Source: Anaerolineaceae bacterium
GTDB lineage: Bacteria; Chloroflexota; Anaerolineae; Aggregatilineales; Phototrophicaceae
Length of the DNA stretch: 64,000 bases
Assembly: GCA_026708325.1 (NCBI GenBank)
Contig: JAPOVC010000018.1
Location: 83,306 to 147,305, forward strand
Direction: 5' to 3'
Part shown: positions 7,830-15,905 of the stretch, one piece after another
Numbering within the stretch: the first letter of the stretch is position 1
Layout: the number at the start of each line of letters is the position of its first letter
Program-made: the position numbers and the translations under genes
The notes under the pieces: model-generated
The model's input: only the letters and a program-made list of their open reading frames with translations
The model's database searches: none
Told to the model about the DNA's origin: nothing

Positions 7830-8671
7830 CAGACTGCGGGAGGGCCCTGCCGGATGCGTCGACGGATCGCGCCTTCGTGCGCTGCATTGTCGGCGGCCCG
7901 CCACATGGTCTCCAGCCACCAGGTCGCGCCCGCCGCCCGCCAGGCGGCCAGTGTGGCGCTGGCGACGTCGGGGTCCGCGCCGGGCGTCTCTCCCTCCACA
8001 ATGACGTCGTATGCGCCGGCAGACGGGCGCTGTGAGCGGACCCGCGGCAGGCCTTCGCGCAGGTCTGCCACGCTGGCCTGCTGCGCCTGGCGACTGCCAT
8101 CCGCAGTCCGCTCAATGACCTGGGGCAGCAGCCCGTCATACTTCAGGGCCCGCCGCATCGACCTCTGGCTGCCCAGGGCGCCCACGACCCAGATCGGGAT
8201 GCGTGGCTGCTGCAAGGGCGGCGGCGGTGGCGCGAAATCCGTTTCACGCACCTGATAGTGTTTCCCCTGCCAGCTGAAGGGCTGCCCGCGCCACAGGCCG
8301 TTGATAATCTCGAGTCCCTCATCCAGCAGCTCGGCGCGCGTCCGCCGGTCCGTCACCTCGCCGAAGGCTTCAAATCCGCTGTCGATAGCGCCCAGACCAA
8401 CCGACAAGATCACACGCCCGCCACTGAGTCGGTCCAGTGTGGCGCTTTCGCTGGCCAGTTTCCACGGGCGCATGCGCGAAAGTGGGCTAAGCATCGTTCC
8501 CAGTCGAATGCGCTCTGTGCGCATGGCGGCGGCCGTGAGACAGACCCAGGCATCCACGCCCCACACCGGCTCCCACACGAAAAAGCCATCCCAGCCGGCC
8601 AGTTCGGCCTCGCGCGCCAGGTCGGCGGCCAGGGCAGCATCGCCACCCGGAAGCACGAATCCCCGCTTCAT
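7829..8671 (-). CDS. Luciferase-like (LLM) flavin-dependent oxidoreductase
   Basis: 280 aa. Bacterial-luciferase-like TIM barrel: AELAGWDGFFVWEP near residue 25, TERIRLGTMLSPLSRMRPWKLA, then LDRLSGGRVILSVGLGA, the characteristic F420/FMN-binding region, and a later RIPIWVVGA strand. Such enzymes use FMNH2 or F420; the substrate is unknown. It begins 5 bases after the stop of the cyclophilin gene with GAAGG upstream, so it is the second gene of that operon. The last 60 residues look less conserved. Confidence 0.85.
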   Translation of the reverse strand: MKRGFVLPGGDAALAADLAREAELAGWDGFFVWEPVWGVDAWVCLTAAAMRTERIRLGTMLSPLSRMRPWKLASESATLDRLSGGRVILSVGLGAIDSGFEAFGEVTDRRTRAELLDEGLEIINGLWRGQPFSWQGKHYQVRETDFAPPPPPLQQPRIPIWVVGALGSQRSMRRALKYDGLLPQVIERTADGSRQAQQASVADLREGLPRVRSQRPSAGAYDVIVEGETPGADPDVASATLAAWRAAGATWWLETMWRAADNAAHEGAIRRRIRQGPPAV

Positions 8672-8676
8672 GGCCT

Positions 8677-9282
8677 TCAGCTTTCGCGGATGGTCACCGA
8701 GCGCAACTGGTCGCCCTGCTCGATGGCGTCGACGACCCTCTGTCCCTCGCCCGTGACCGCGCCGAAGACCGCGTGGCGCCCGTCCAGGTGGGGCGTCGGC
8801 ACGTGCGTGATGAAGAACTGCGAGCCGTTGCTGTCGGGGCCGGCGTTGGCCATGCTGAGGATGCCGGCGCGGTCGTGCTTCAGCGCCAGCGCCGACTCCT
8901 CGTCAGCGAAGCGGTAGCCGGGCCCGCCCCGACCGCTGGCCGTGGGGTCGCCGCCCTGGGCCATGAAGGGCGGGTCCTTGATGACGCGGTGGAAGACTGT
9001 GCAGTCGTAAAAGCCCTCGCGCGCCAGAAAGACGAAGTTGTTGACGGTGACGGGCGCTTCACTGGCGAAAAGCTCGACTTCGAAAGAGCCGCGGTCGGTG
9101 TCGAAAATGGCCGTCCAGGACTTTTCGGCGTCGATCTGCATGGCGGGCGGGGCATCGTATTGCTGAATGATTTTCTCCTGTTCGCAGTTGACGGCCCCCT
9201 CCGGCGTGGGGGTCTTCGGCAGGCCGGTGGTGCAGGCCGTCAGCAGGAGAAATGCGATCAGAAGGCGGGGGGTCCCGGGCAT
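8677..9282 (-). CDS. Cyclophilin-type peptidyl-prolyl isomerase lipoprotein
   Basis: 201 aa. Signal peptide with lipobox LTAC (Cys17), so it should be a lipoprotein on the outer face of the membrane. The cyclophilin domain starts near residue 57: [72 protein letters not shown] supplies the catalytic arginine; the usual W of the cyclosporin site is replaced (HLDGRH). Predicted to help folding of exported proteins. Confidence 0.9.
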   Translation of the reverse strand: MPGTPRLLIAFLLLTACTTGLPKTPTPEGAVNCEQEKIIQQYDAPPAMQIDAEKSWTAIFDTDRGSFEVELFASEAPVTVNNFVFLAREGFYDCTVFHRVIKDPPFMAQGGDPTASGRGGPGYRFADEESALALKHDRAGILSMANAGPDSNGSQFFITHVPTPHLDGRHAVFGAVTGEGQRVVDAIEQGDQLRSVTIRES

Positions 9283-9361
9283 GTGATTTCCTGGTCCTGT
9301 GCTGGCGCGTCGTCATGGCGGCAGGTGTTGCGTCCACACCGGGACGGCAATAGCTGCGCGC

Positions 9362-9367
9362 TATACT
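9362..9367 (+). promoter_or_regulatory. -10 element TATACT before the epimerase
   Basis: TATACT ends only 6 bases before an ATG at 9374 that opens a 22-codon frame, so a transcript from here would be nearly leaderless. Confidence 0.4.
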
Positions 9368-9373
9368 GGCATC

Positions 9374-9442
9374 ATGACCCGTCCCCGCCATTCCTGCAAT
9401 GCAAAACCGCGTCGACGCAACCCCGCCTGGCGGGCCGCGTGA
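9374..9442 (+). CDS. Possible 22-residue upstream leader peptide
   Basis: ATG at 9374 opens a 22-codon frame (MTRPRHSCNAKPRRRNPAWR then AA) whose stop TGA overlaps the epimerase start as GTGA. It sits immediately after a TATACT -10. The Arg-rich content and overlap would suit a translationally coupled leader, but there is no independent evidence that it is expressed. Confidence 0.25.
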   Translation: MTRPRHSCNAKPRRRNPAWRAA

Positions 9443-10467
9443 AGGCCCTCGTCACCGGCGCCACCGGCTTCGTCGGCTCGCACGTGGCGCGCGCCCTGGT
9501 CGAGGCCGGCCACGAGGTCCGCGTACTGCATCGCCGCAGTTCGCGCCTGGACGCCCTGCAGGGCCTGGACTGCGAGACGGTCATCGGCGACGTGCTGGAG
9601 CGCGAGGCCCTCGCGCAAGCCTGTCGGGGCTGCGAACTGGTCTTCCACGTGGCGGCGGTGGCGGCCTACTGGCGTACCGAACGCTCGCAGATGTACGCCA
9701 TCAACGTGGAGGGCACCCGGCGGGTGCTGGCCGCCGCGCGCGCGGCCGACGTGCGCCGCGTGGTCTTCACCAGCAGCGCCGCCTCCCTCGGTCTGCGCCG
9801 CGATGGCCGCCCCGTCGATGAATCGGCGCGCTTCAATGTGTATCCGCACCGCTTCCCCTACGGCCACAGCAAGCACCTGGCCGAGCGCTGCGTGCAACAC
9901 GCCGTGAAGGAGCAGGGCCAGGACGTCGTCATCGTCAACCCGGTCATCGTGACGGGCCCGGGCGACCTGAACCTCATCTCCGGCCGCTTTGTCACGGAAA
10001 TGCAGCGCCTGCAATGGCTGATCCCGGTCAGTTCGGGCGGCGTGGGCGTGGTCGACGTGCGCGACGTGGCCCGCTGGCACCTGGCGGCGGCGGAACGCGG
10101 CCGCTGCGGCGAGCGCTACATCCTCGGCAACGCCAACTACAGCCTGCGCGAGTGGTACGCGCTTTGCGCCCGGGCCGTCGGCGTGGCGCCGCCGCTGTTG
10201 CAACTGCCGGATGCGGCGCTGCCGCTCCTGGCCGGCCTGGTGGCCCTGGCGCGGCGACTTGGCATGCAGCCGCCCGCCGATCCCTCGCAGATCCGCATGG
10301 GCGGGCGCCGTCTGCACTTCGTCTACGACAAGGCGCACAGAGACCTGGGCCCGCCACAAATTGACATGTTGCAGAGTTTGCAGGATACGACCGACTGGTA
10401 CCGTGCGCGCGGCTTGCTGCAGGAGGGGCGCCTGGGTCGCCTGCTGCGGGCCCTGCGCCCCGGCTGA
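9439..10467 (+). CDS. NAD-dependent epimerase/reductase, HpnA-like extended SDR
   Basis: 342 aa. Extended short-chain dehydrogenase: Rossmann TGATGFVGS (6-14), VFHVAAVAAYW, NVEGTRRVL, FTSSAASLGL and the catalytic YGHSK (Tyr141, Lys145). The overall pattern resembles dihydroflavonol-reductase-like proteins and the hopanoid-associated epimerase HpnA, but no hopanoid genes lie nearby, so the substrate is open. GTG at 9439 is chosen because MKALVTGATG is the classical start; longer in-frame extensions run into the divergent promoter region. Stop is 6 bases from the convergent small gene at 10474. Confidence 0.85.
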   Translation: MKALVTGATGFVGSHVARALVEAGHEVRVLHRRSSRLDALQGLDCETVIGDVLEREALAQACRGCELVFHVAAVAAYWRTERSQMYAINVEGTRRVLAAARAADVRRVVFTSSAASLGLRRDGRPVDESARFNVYPHRFPYGHSKHLAERCVQHAVKEQGQDVVIVNPVIVTGPGDLNLISGRFVTEMQRLQWLIPVSSGGVGVVDVRDVARWHLAAAERGRCGERYILGNANYSLREWYALCARAVGVAPPLLQLPDAALPLLAGLVALARRLGMQPPADPSQIRMGGRRLHFVYDKAHRDLGPPQIDMLQSLQDTTDWYRARGLLQEGRLGRLLRALRPG

Positions 10468-10473
10468 GCGCGG

Positions 10474-10824
10474 CTACTCGCCTTCGCCGACCGGTTCGCG
10501 ATTGGTGGTGATGCTGGTCCAGGCGAGGCGGTCGCTGCGCAGGTGGGCGTAGACCGGCTTTTCGTTGCGCAAGAGGTCCACCAGGACGGAGATATCGCGG
10601 AAGGGCAGATAGATGGTGCCCTTGCGACCTTCCAGATCGACCAGGGGCTGCGGGAAGGGCGAGCCTTCCTCAAGGAAATAGACGTCCAGCATGGCGTCCT
10701 CGCCGAGGCAGCGCACGATGCCGCGCAGCAGAATCTCCTGGCCGTCGACGTCCATGCGCTCCAGCTGGCGCAGGACGACCATGTATTCGCGGATTTCGAA
10801 GATATCGCTGCCCCTGGCGCTCAC
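10474..10824 (-). CDS. Conserved-looking small protein of unknown function
   Basis: 116 aa, not recognised. Beta-rich pattern (EIREYMVVLRQLERMDVDGQ, LLRGIVRCLGEDAMLDVYFL, GTIYLPFRDI) suggests a small soluble barrel-like domain. GTG at 10824 has GGGAGG seven bases upstream and follows the stop of the membrane-protein gene by 14 bases, so the two genes form an operon. No membrane segments, cysteine clusters or known motif. Confidence 0.6.
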   Translation of the reverse strand: MSARGSDIFEIREYMVVLRQLERMDVDGQEILLRGIVRCLGEDAMLDVYFLEEGSPFPQPLVDLEGRKGTIYLPFRDISVLVDLLRNEKPVYAHLRSDRLAWTSITTNREPVGEGE

Positions 10825-10838
10825 GGGATGTCCTCCCG

Positions 10839-11126
10839 TCAACCGCCCTGGTCGCCGGCCGTGGCGGGACTCTCAACGTCTTCTTCTTCTTCGTCCCGGT
10901 CTTCCCAGCTGATGATCCAGACGCAGGCGCCGGCCACCAGGGTGGATGCCGTCATCAGGGCGATCCACTGGCCGGGTAGCAGACCGACGTCGCGCGCTTC
11001 CCAGGCGAGCATGGCATCCATGCCGCCGGCCAGTACGATCCAGGCCGAAAGCCGCGGGTGACGCAATGCCAGTTGCGTGACGGGCCAGGCCTCAATGCGG
11101 GTCAGCAGGGAATTGAGCCGATCCAT
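10839..11126 (-). CDS. Small two-helix membrane protein
   Basis: 95 aa, not recognised. Two hydrophobic segments (about 27-43 and 53-72) separated by a short charged turn, then a strongly acidic tail (DRDEEEEDVES). First gene of an operon with the 116-aa protein at 10474. Topology suggests a hairpin with both ends on one side. Confidence 0.6.
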   Translation of the reverse strand: MDRLNSLLTRIEAWPVTQLALRHPRLSAWIVLAGGMDAMLAWEARDVGLLPGQWIALMTASTLVAGACVWIISWEDRDEEEEDVESPATAGDQGG

Positions 11127-11249
11127 CCGTCCACTCCTTCAGGCTGGCACGCAGCATACCGTGGCAGGGCGGGGGCGGCAAGGACAACTTGCGACTGACC
11201 CGCCCCCGCGGTCATAATCGCCGTATTCGACGGCGATGGAGTTTCTCTC

Positions 11250-11603
11250 ATGACCGCAGTCATCCGCATGCTCGGCGACTCCCTGCGCGCGTTGTTTGGC
11301 GGGGGCGGCCAGCCTGGTGCGGACCGCGACGGACGCGCCCTCTGGGTCTACGTGCGGCCGCATCGCTGTGACGATGTTCTGCGTGTACGCATCGACATGA
11401 TGAATGATCTGAGCCAGCGCGACGACGGCGACGGCTACCACGTGCGCAAGCTGGCCAGCAGCGCCAACTATCGCTGCAACCAGGTCGAACTGGAACTGGA
11501 CTTCGACCGCCGTCGCCGCATCGAGCGCCGCGAGGCCCATGGCGGCAGCTTCGTTGAACGCGAGGACTGGGAGGCCTGGCAGGCGGCGCAGTCCTCCTCC
11601 TGA
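11250..11603 (+). CDS. Small conserved-looking hypothetical protein
   Basis: 117 aa, not recognised. Charged and without membrane segments. Centre carries LWVYVRPHRCDDVLRVRIDM and KLASSANYRCNQVELELDF, an alternating strand pattern with two cysteines, and the C-terminus is rich in Arg and Glu. ATG at 11250 follows TTTCTC and a weak purine stretch. Single-gene unit between the operon at 10474-11126 (divergent) and the K+ channel gene. Confidence 0.55.
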   Translation: MTAVIRMLGDSLRALFGGGGQPGADRDGRALWVYVRPHRCDDVLRVRIDMMNDLSQRDDGDGYHVRKLASSANYRCNQVELELDFDRRRRIERREAHGGSFVEREDWEAWQAAQSSS

Positions 11604-11672
11604 ATCCCGCATACAACGGGAAAGGGTGTTTCGTCCAGGCGTGCCCGCAAAGGTCCCGCCTGGTTAATCTTC

Positions 11673-11681
11673 TGGTATAAA
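11673..11681 (+). promoter_or_regulatory. Extended -10 TGG-TATAAA for the K+ channel gene
   Basis: TGG followed by TATAAA, 30 bases before ATG 11712. The TGN extension would compensate for the lack of a clear -35. Confidence 0.5.
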
Positions 11682-11711
11682 CGACCAAAACTATTGCCCC
11701 TGGCGTAACCA

Positions 11712-12779
11712 ATGGGCCTCAGGTCATATCTCGGCAACATGCTGAACGACCCGGTGCGGGGTCTGCAGATCTCGCTCCTGATGATCGTGCTGCTGATCAT
11801 CTTCGGCGCCTTCGGCTACATGATCATCGAGCGCATGACGCCGATCGACGCGCTCTACATGACCATCATCACCGTCACGACCGTGGGTTTTGGCGAGATC
11901 ACGCCTCTCAGCGTGCCTGGCCGGGTCTTCACCTCGCTGTTGATTCTGACGGGCATCGTCACCGCCACCAACGCCCTCGGCAACATGGCCAGCATTCTGC
12001 TGGGCCAGCACCTCTGGCAGTCCTTACGGGAGCGTCGCATGAAAACCGAACTGGAAGCCTTGCACAATCACTACATCATTTGCGGCTTTGGTCGCATGGG
12101 CGATCAGGTCGTTCGTGAACTGGGGGAACGCGGCCACGTTTTCGTGGTGGTCGACATGGACAGCGAGGTCCATCACCAGTTTCTGGAAAGCAACGTTCTG
12201 CACGTCATCGGCGACGCCACGGACGACAACGTGCTGATCGCCGCCGGCATCGAAAGGGCGGCGGGCCTGGTGGCATCGCTGGACAACGACCCCGATAACA
12301 TGATGGCCGTGCTGACGGCCCGTGGCCTCAATCCCGACCTGCACATCGTGACGCGCGCCACCAGCGTGGAGGCCGAAAGCAAATTGCATCGCGCCGGCGC
12401 GGACCACGTCATCAGCCCCTGGCAGACCGGCGGCCACCGCATGACCATGGCCCTGCTCAAACCGGTCGTGCACGAGTTTATGGACCTGCTGCTCGAACCC
12501 GGCTTTCAACCGGGCTGGGAACTGGGGCAAATCCCGATTGAAGAGGACTCGCAACTGGCCGGGCACAGCGTTGCCGAGGCCGGCCTCTACCAGACCAGCG
12601 CCGTGACCGTGCTCGGCGTCCGCCACGTGGACGGCGAAATCACCCTGATCCCCAGCCCGCAACGCGTGTTGCGCAACGGCGAGACCATCATCGTCATCGG
12701 GCCGCCCGATTCCATCCGCCGCGTCGAAAGTGTCGCGGACCTGCAGCCGGTGATCAGGCGGACAAGAGTGGCTCGATGA
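11712..12779 (+). CDS. Two-helix potassium channel with TrkA-N/TrkA-C (RCK) domains
   Basis: 355 aa. TM1 about 19-38, pore helix and selectivity filter TVTTVGFGE (54-62), TM2 about 70-92, then the RCK Rossmann domain with ICGFGRMGDQV (124-133), VVDMD and GDATDDNVL, and a C-terminal TrkA-C lobe ending near VIGPPDS. This is the MthK/Kch plan: a tetrameric K+ channel gated by ligand binding to the cytoplasmic RCK ring. The 3' end overlaps the convergent gene at 12754 by 26 bases. Confidence 0.9.
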   Translation: MGLRSYLGNMLNDPVRGLQISLLMIVLLIIFGAFGYMIIERMTPIDALYMTIITVTTVGFGEITPLSVPGRVFTSLLILTGIVTATNALGNMASILLGQHLWQSLRERRMKTELEALHNHYIICGFGRMGDQVVRELGERGHVFVVVDMDSEVHHQFLESNVLHVIGDATDDNVLIAAGIERAAGLVASLDNDPDNMMAVLTARGLNPDLHIVTRATSVEAESKLHRAGADHVISPWQTGGHRMTMALLKPVVHEFMDLLLEPGFQPGWELGQIPIEEDSQLAGHSVAEAGLYQTSAVTVLGVRHVDGEITLIPSPQRVLRNGETIIVIGPPDSIRRVESVADLQPVIRRTRVAR

Positions 12780-14238
12780 CGCCCAGCAGCAGCCAGAGAC
12801 TGAAGGGCGCCAGCAGGACGACCGGCAGCAGCGTCAGCCAGGGCAGTCGGCCAGGCAGCAGCCGCGTCCGCCAGGCATCCAGGCCGCGGGCCAGCAGCAG
12901 CGCCAGGGGCAACAACGCCGGATACAGATAACGCCCCTGCAGTTGCACAAACTCAAGGTTGTAGAAGAGGTAGGCCAGCGCCGTCAGGCCGATGACCAGC
13001 CACAACGCCCTGTGCAACTGGCGCAGCCCGCGCCCCGGGCGGGGCCGCCCTGCCAGCAGCAGACCGCTGACGGCGGCCAGACTCAGGGCCAGCGGGGGCA
13101 GCAGCAGACGCCCCTGCAGGGGCAGCGCCATCCAGCCGAACTGACCCCAGAAGCTGGTGAAGGTGTCGCGCAGGGCGCGCTGCGCCCAGGCGGCCACGCC
13201 CAGGTCCGCGACAAGGTCGGCGCTGCGCAACTGGTCCACCACCACGCGGTCGTGGGCGGCCAGGCCCAGCAGGTCCGGCCAGCCATAAACGGCCAGATTG
13301 CGCGCCCACCACAGCCCGCCGATCAGGAGCGCCGGCAGGAGCAGGCAGGCCAGCCCGCCCAACAGCAGTTGCTGTGCCGGCCGCCGTCGCCCGAGGCCCG
13401 CCGGCCACAGCCGCAGCAGCAGGACCAGGGGCAGGAGACCGGCGACGAAGTAGCCGCCCGGCTTGGTGACCAGCAGCAGCCCGGCCAGCAACCCCATGAA
13501 CCACAGCGGCCAGAGGGCCTGTCGGCCGCTGTGCCACAGCCACAGCCCGACGCCCGTCAGCGCCAGGAAGAGCAGCGCCGCCGCGAAGGTAATGAGCCCG
13601 TAGAGCAGCAGCAGAACGCAGAGTACCAGGGCCGGCGGCAGCAGCGCGCGCGCCAGGCGCTGCAGGCCGGCGCGGTCGCCGCGCAGCCAGCGCGCCAGCG
13701 CCACCAGCGCCAGGCCGATCAGCACTTCGTTGAGGCTGTCGTTGTTGACCGCGCTCATCATCGCCAGGTGTTGCGGCAGAAAGGCGACGAAGGCCGCCGC
13801 CGTCAGTGCCAGCCAGGGTCGACCGGGCAGGGCCGCCCGCGCCAGCGCGTGGGCGCAATACACCACACCCGCGCCCGGCAGCGCCGAAAAGAGGCGCAGC
13901 GCCAGCAGGCTTCCGGCGCTCCATTCGTAAACGAGGGCCGCCAGCAGGTAATAGAGCGGCGGCTGGTGGTCCTCATATTGCAGGGGGGCGAGGGTCTCCG
14001 GCGTGGCGCCGGCGAAGCGTTCGCCCGTCAACCGGGCCAGCAGCGCCTGGTCCCAGTCGCCGGGCTCGATGACGGGGCAGCAGCGGGGCGCCGGGGCCTC
14101 GTGCAGCTGACGCAGCACGTTGTAGTGCGCCGGTTCGTCGGGCGCCTGCCAGGCGGGCGTGCGCGCAGCGAAGAGCGCTGCCAGCAGCAGGTACGCGACC
14201 AGCAGGAAGGCGAGGGCGGCCCTTTCGTTCAGGCGCAC
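12754..14238 (-). CDS. Polytopic GT-C-like membrane protein (DUF2142-like)
   Basis: 494 aa with about ten or more hydrophobic helices. The first extracytoplasmic loop contains APDEPAHYNVLRQL and YEDHQPPLYYLLAAL; an acidic residue pair after TM1 followed by an H-x-PPLYY loop is typical of GT-C lipid-linked sugar transferases and of the DUF2142 family. Predicted to move sugars from a polyprenyl phosphate donor at the outer face of the membrane. Start uncertain: GTG 14238 leaves 92 bases to the divergent gene, whereas TTG 14304 would leave only 26. Many alanines and leucines; very GC-rich. Confidence 0.7.
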   Translation of the reverse strand: MRLNERAALAFLLVAYLLLAALFAARTPAWQAPDEPAHYNVLRQLHEAPAPRCCPVIEPGDWDQALLARLTGERFAGATPETLAPLQYEDHQPPLYYLLAALVYEWSAGSLLALRLFSALPGAGVVYCAHALARAALPGRPWLALTAAAFVAFLPQHLAMMSAVNNDSLNEVLIGLALVALARWLRGDRAGLQRLARALLPPALVLCVLLLLYGLITFAAALLFLALTGVGLWLWHSGRQALWPLWFMGLLAGLLLVTKPGGYFVAGLLPLVLLLRLWPAGLGRRRPAQQLLLGGLACLLLPALLIGGLWWARNLAVYGWPDLLGLAAHDRVVVDQLRSADLVADLGVAAWAQRALRDTFTSFWGQFGWMALPLQGRLLLPPLALSLAAVSGLLLAGRPRPGRGLRQLHRALWLVIGLTALAYLFYNLEFVQLQGRYLYPALLPLALLLARGLDAWRTRLLPGRLPWLTLLPVVLLAPFSLWLLLGVIEPLLSA

Positions 14239-14330
14239 GGCTTGTATCCATCGGCGGCGCGCCGGTTGACAGCGCGCCTCTTCCGGTGCAGGCTTGCGAA
14301 ACAACGGGAAACAGTGAGGAAGGCCCTGTC

Positions 14331-14663
14331 ATGGCAGCCAACATGGTCCGGCCCAACGCGGAAGTCGCCGCCCGCATGCACGCCCTCATGGCGGACCAGG
14401 CGGCGCAGCCCGGAAAGATGTTCGGCTCGCCCTGTTACAAGGTGAACGGCAAGATGGCGCTGGGCGTCTTTGGCGACGGAATCGTGCTCAAGCTTGGCGA
14501 GACCCGCAGCCGCGCCCTGATCGAGTCCGGCGCCGCGCAGTCCTTCGAGCCCATGCCCGGCAGGGCCTGGCGCGAATGGGTGCTGCTGACCGGGGGCTTC
14601 GAGGACGCCGGGCCGCTGCTGGCCGAGGCCGTGGCCTTTGTGCGGCGCGAAACCGCCGGGTGA
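14331..14663 (+). CDS. TfoX N-terminal-domain-like protein
   Basis: 110 aa. KMFGSPCYKVNGKMALGVFG and DGIVLKLG, then a FEPMPGRAWREWVLL segment, match the TfoX-N/YjbR-like fold, a small domain found alone in many bacteria. The family name comes from the competence regulator Sxy/TfoX, but stand-alone copies have no proven role. ATG at 14331 gives the expected domain length. Followed after 9 bases by the PLP enzyme, so possibly co-transcribed. Confidence 0.75.
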   Translation: MAANMVRPNAEVAARMHALMADQAAQPGKMFGSPCYKVNGKMALGVFGDGIVLKLGETRSRALIESGAAQSFEPMPGRAWREWVLLTGGFEDAGPLLAEAVAFVRRETAG

Positions 14664-14672
14664 ACCCGGGCT

Positions 14673-15893
14673 GTGACCGCGGGGACGCCGGTGAACGATC
14701 CCCTGCTGGCCTGGCGGCCTGAATTTCCCGTCCTTGAGCGCTGTCACTATCTGGTCAGCCATTCGCTGGGCGCCATGCCGCGCGGCGTGCGCGACAGTCT
14801 GGCGGCCTACGCCGACAGCTGGGACCGGCACGGCGTACGCGCCTGGAACGAGTCCTGGTGGACGCTGGGGCGCGAGGTGGCGGACAGCATCGCGCCGCTG
14901 CTGAACGCGCCGTCCGGCAGCCTCGTGCTGCAACAGAACGCCAGCATCGCCAACAGCATCCTCTTCTCCGCCCTTGATTTCAGCGATCCGCGGCGCAATC
15001 GCGTCGTCATCAGCGACATGGACTTCCCTTCGGACAGCTTCGCGTTGCGGCAGTGGACGCCGCCGGGCGTGGAAATCTGCATGCTGCGCTCGCCGGACGG
15101 CATCGGCCTCGATATCGATGAGTTGCTGGCCGCAATCGACGAACGCACGCGCCTCGTCAGTTTGTCGCACGTCCTGTTTCGCTCCGGCTGCATCCTGCCG
15201 GCGCGCGACATCGTCTCCAGGGCGCAGGCGGTCGGCGCGCAGGTGCTGCTCAACGGTTACCACAGCGTGGGCGTCATTCCGGTTGACGTGACCGCGCTTG
15301 AAGTGGATTTCTACGTCGGCGGCACCCTGAAGTGGCTCTGTGGCGGGCCAGGCGGGGTCTTTCTCTACGTGCGACCGGACCTGTTGGCCGGGCTGCAGCC
15401 GAAGGTCAGCGGCTGGCTGGCCCTGCAACAGCCCTTCGCCTTTGACAGCGAGCACTTCCCGCTGCGCGAGGACATCGGCCGGCTGCAGAACGGCACGCCC
15501 GGCATCGCCTCGCTGCACGCCATTCGGCCGGGCATTGACATTGTGCGCAAGGTGGGGGTGGCGGCCATCCGCGAAAAGTCGCGGCGCCAGACGGCGCTGC
15601 TGGTCGACCTGGCCCGACGCGCGGGACATGCCCTGGGCTCGCCGGCGGAAGCGGAACGCCGCGCAGGCACGGTCACGGTCATGCCGGCCCACGCCTGGGA
15701 GGTCTCGCGGGAGTTGCTGGCGCGCGATTATGTCATTGACTACCGTGAGGGCGCCGGCATCCGTATCGCGCCCCATTTCTATTCCAGCGACGGGGAAGTG
15801 CGCGGTGTCATGCAGGCTGTCGACGACATTCTTGCGGAAGGCAGCTGGCGGCGCCACAGCGCGCAGGGGCCGGATCACGGTAGCGCCACCTGA
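14673..15893 (+). CDS. Kynureninase/class V aminotransferase-like PLP enzyme with Asn at the PLP-N1 position
   Basis: 406 aa. Fold-type I PLP enzyme of the class V group: LVSHSLGAMP near the N-terminus, QNASIANSIL as the phosphate-binding region, SHVLFRSGCILP, and the Schiff-base lysine in GGTLKWLCGGPGGVF (Lys220). Where relatives have Asp contacting the pyridine nitrogen, about three residues before the conserved His (kynureninase D-x-x-H), this protein has Asn194 (LLNGYHSVG), and the codon AAC is unambiguous. Function may be kynureninase-like or a cysteine-desulfurase-like lyase; no tryptophan-degradation genes lie nearby. GTG 14673 or GTG 14691 could be the start. Confidence 0.8.
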   Translation: MTAGTPVNDPLLAWRPEFPVLERCHYLVSHSLGAMPRGVRDSLAAYADSWDRHGVRAWNESWWTLGREVADSIAPLLNAPSGSLVLQQNASIANSILFSALDFSDPRRNRVVISDMDFPSDSFALRQWTPPGVEICMLRSPDGIGLDIDELLAAIDERTRLVSLSHVLFRSGCILPARDIVSRAQAVGAQVLLNGYHSVGVIPVDVTALEVDFYVGGTLKWLCGGPGGVFLYVRPDLLAGLQPKVSGWLALQQPFAFDSEHFPLREDIGRLQNGTPGIASLHAIRPGIDIVRKVGVAAIREKSRRQTALLVDLARRAGHALGSPAEAERRAGTVTVMPAHAWEVSRELLARDYVIDYREGAGIRIAPHFYSSDGEVRGVMQAVDDILAEGSWRRHSAQGPDHGSAT

Positions 15894-15905
15894 AGCGCGC
15901 GCGCC

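Noticed and set aside
12943..14445. 500-codon forward open frame
   Set aside because: Antisense to the polytopic membrane protein; extremely Gln/Arg/Pro-rich with no domain signs, so a shadow.
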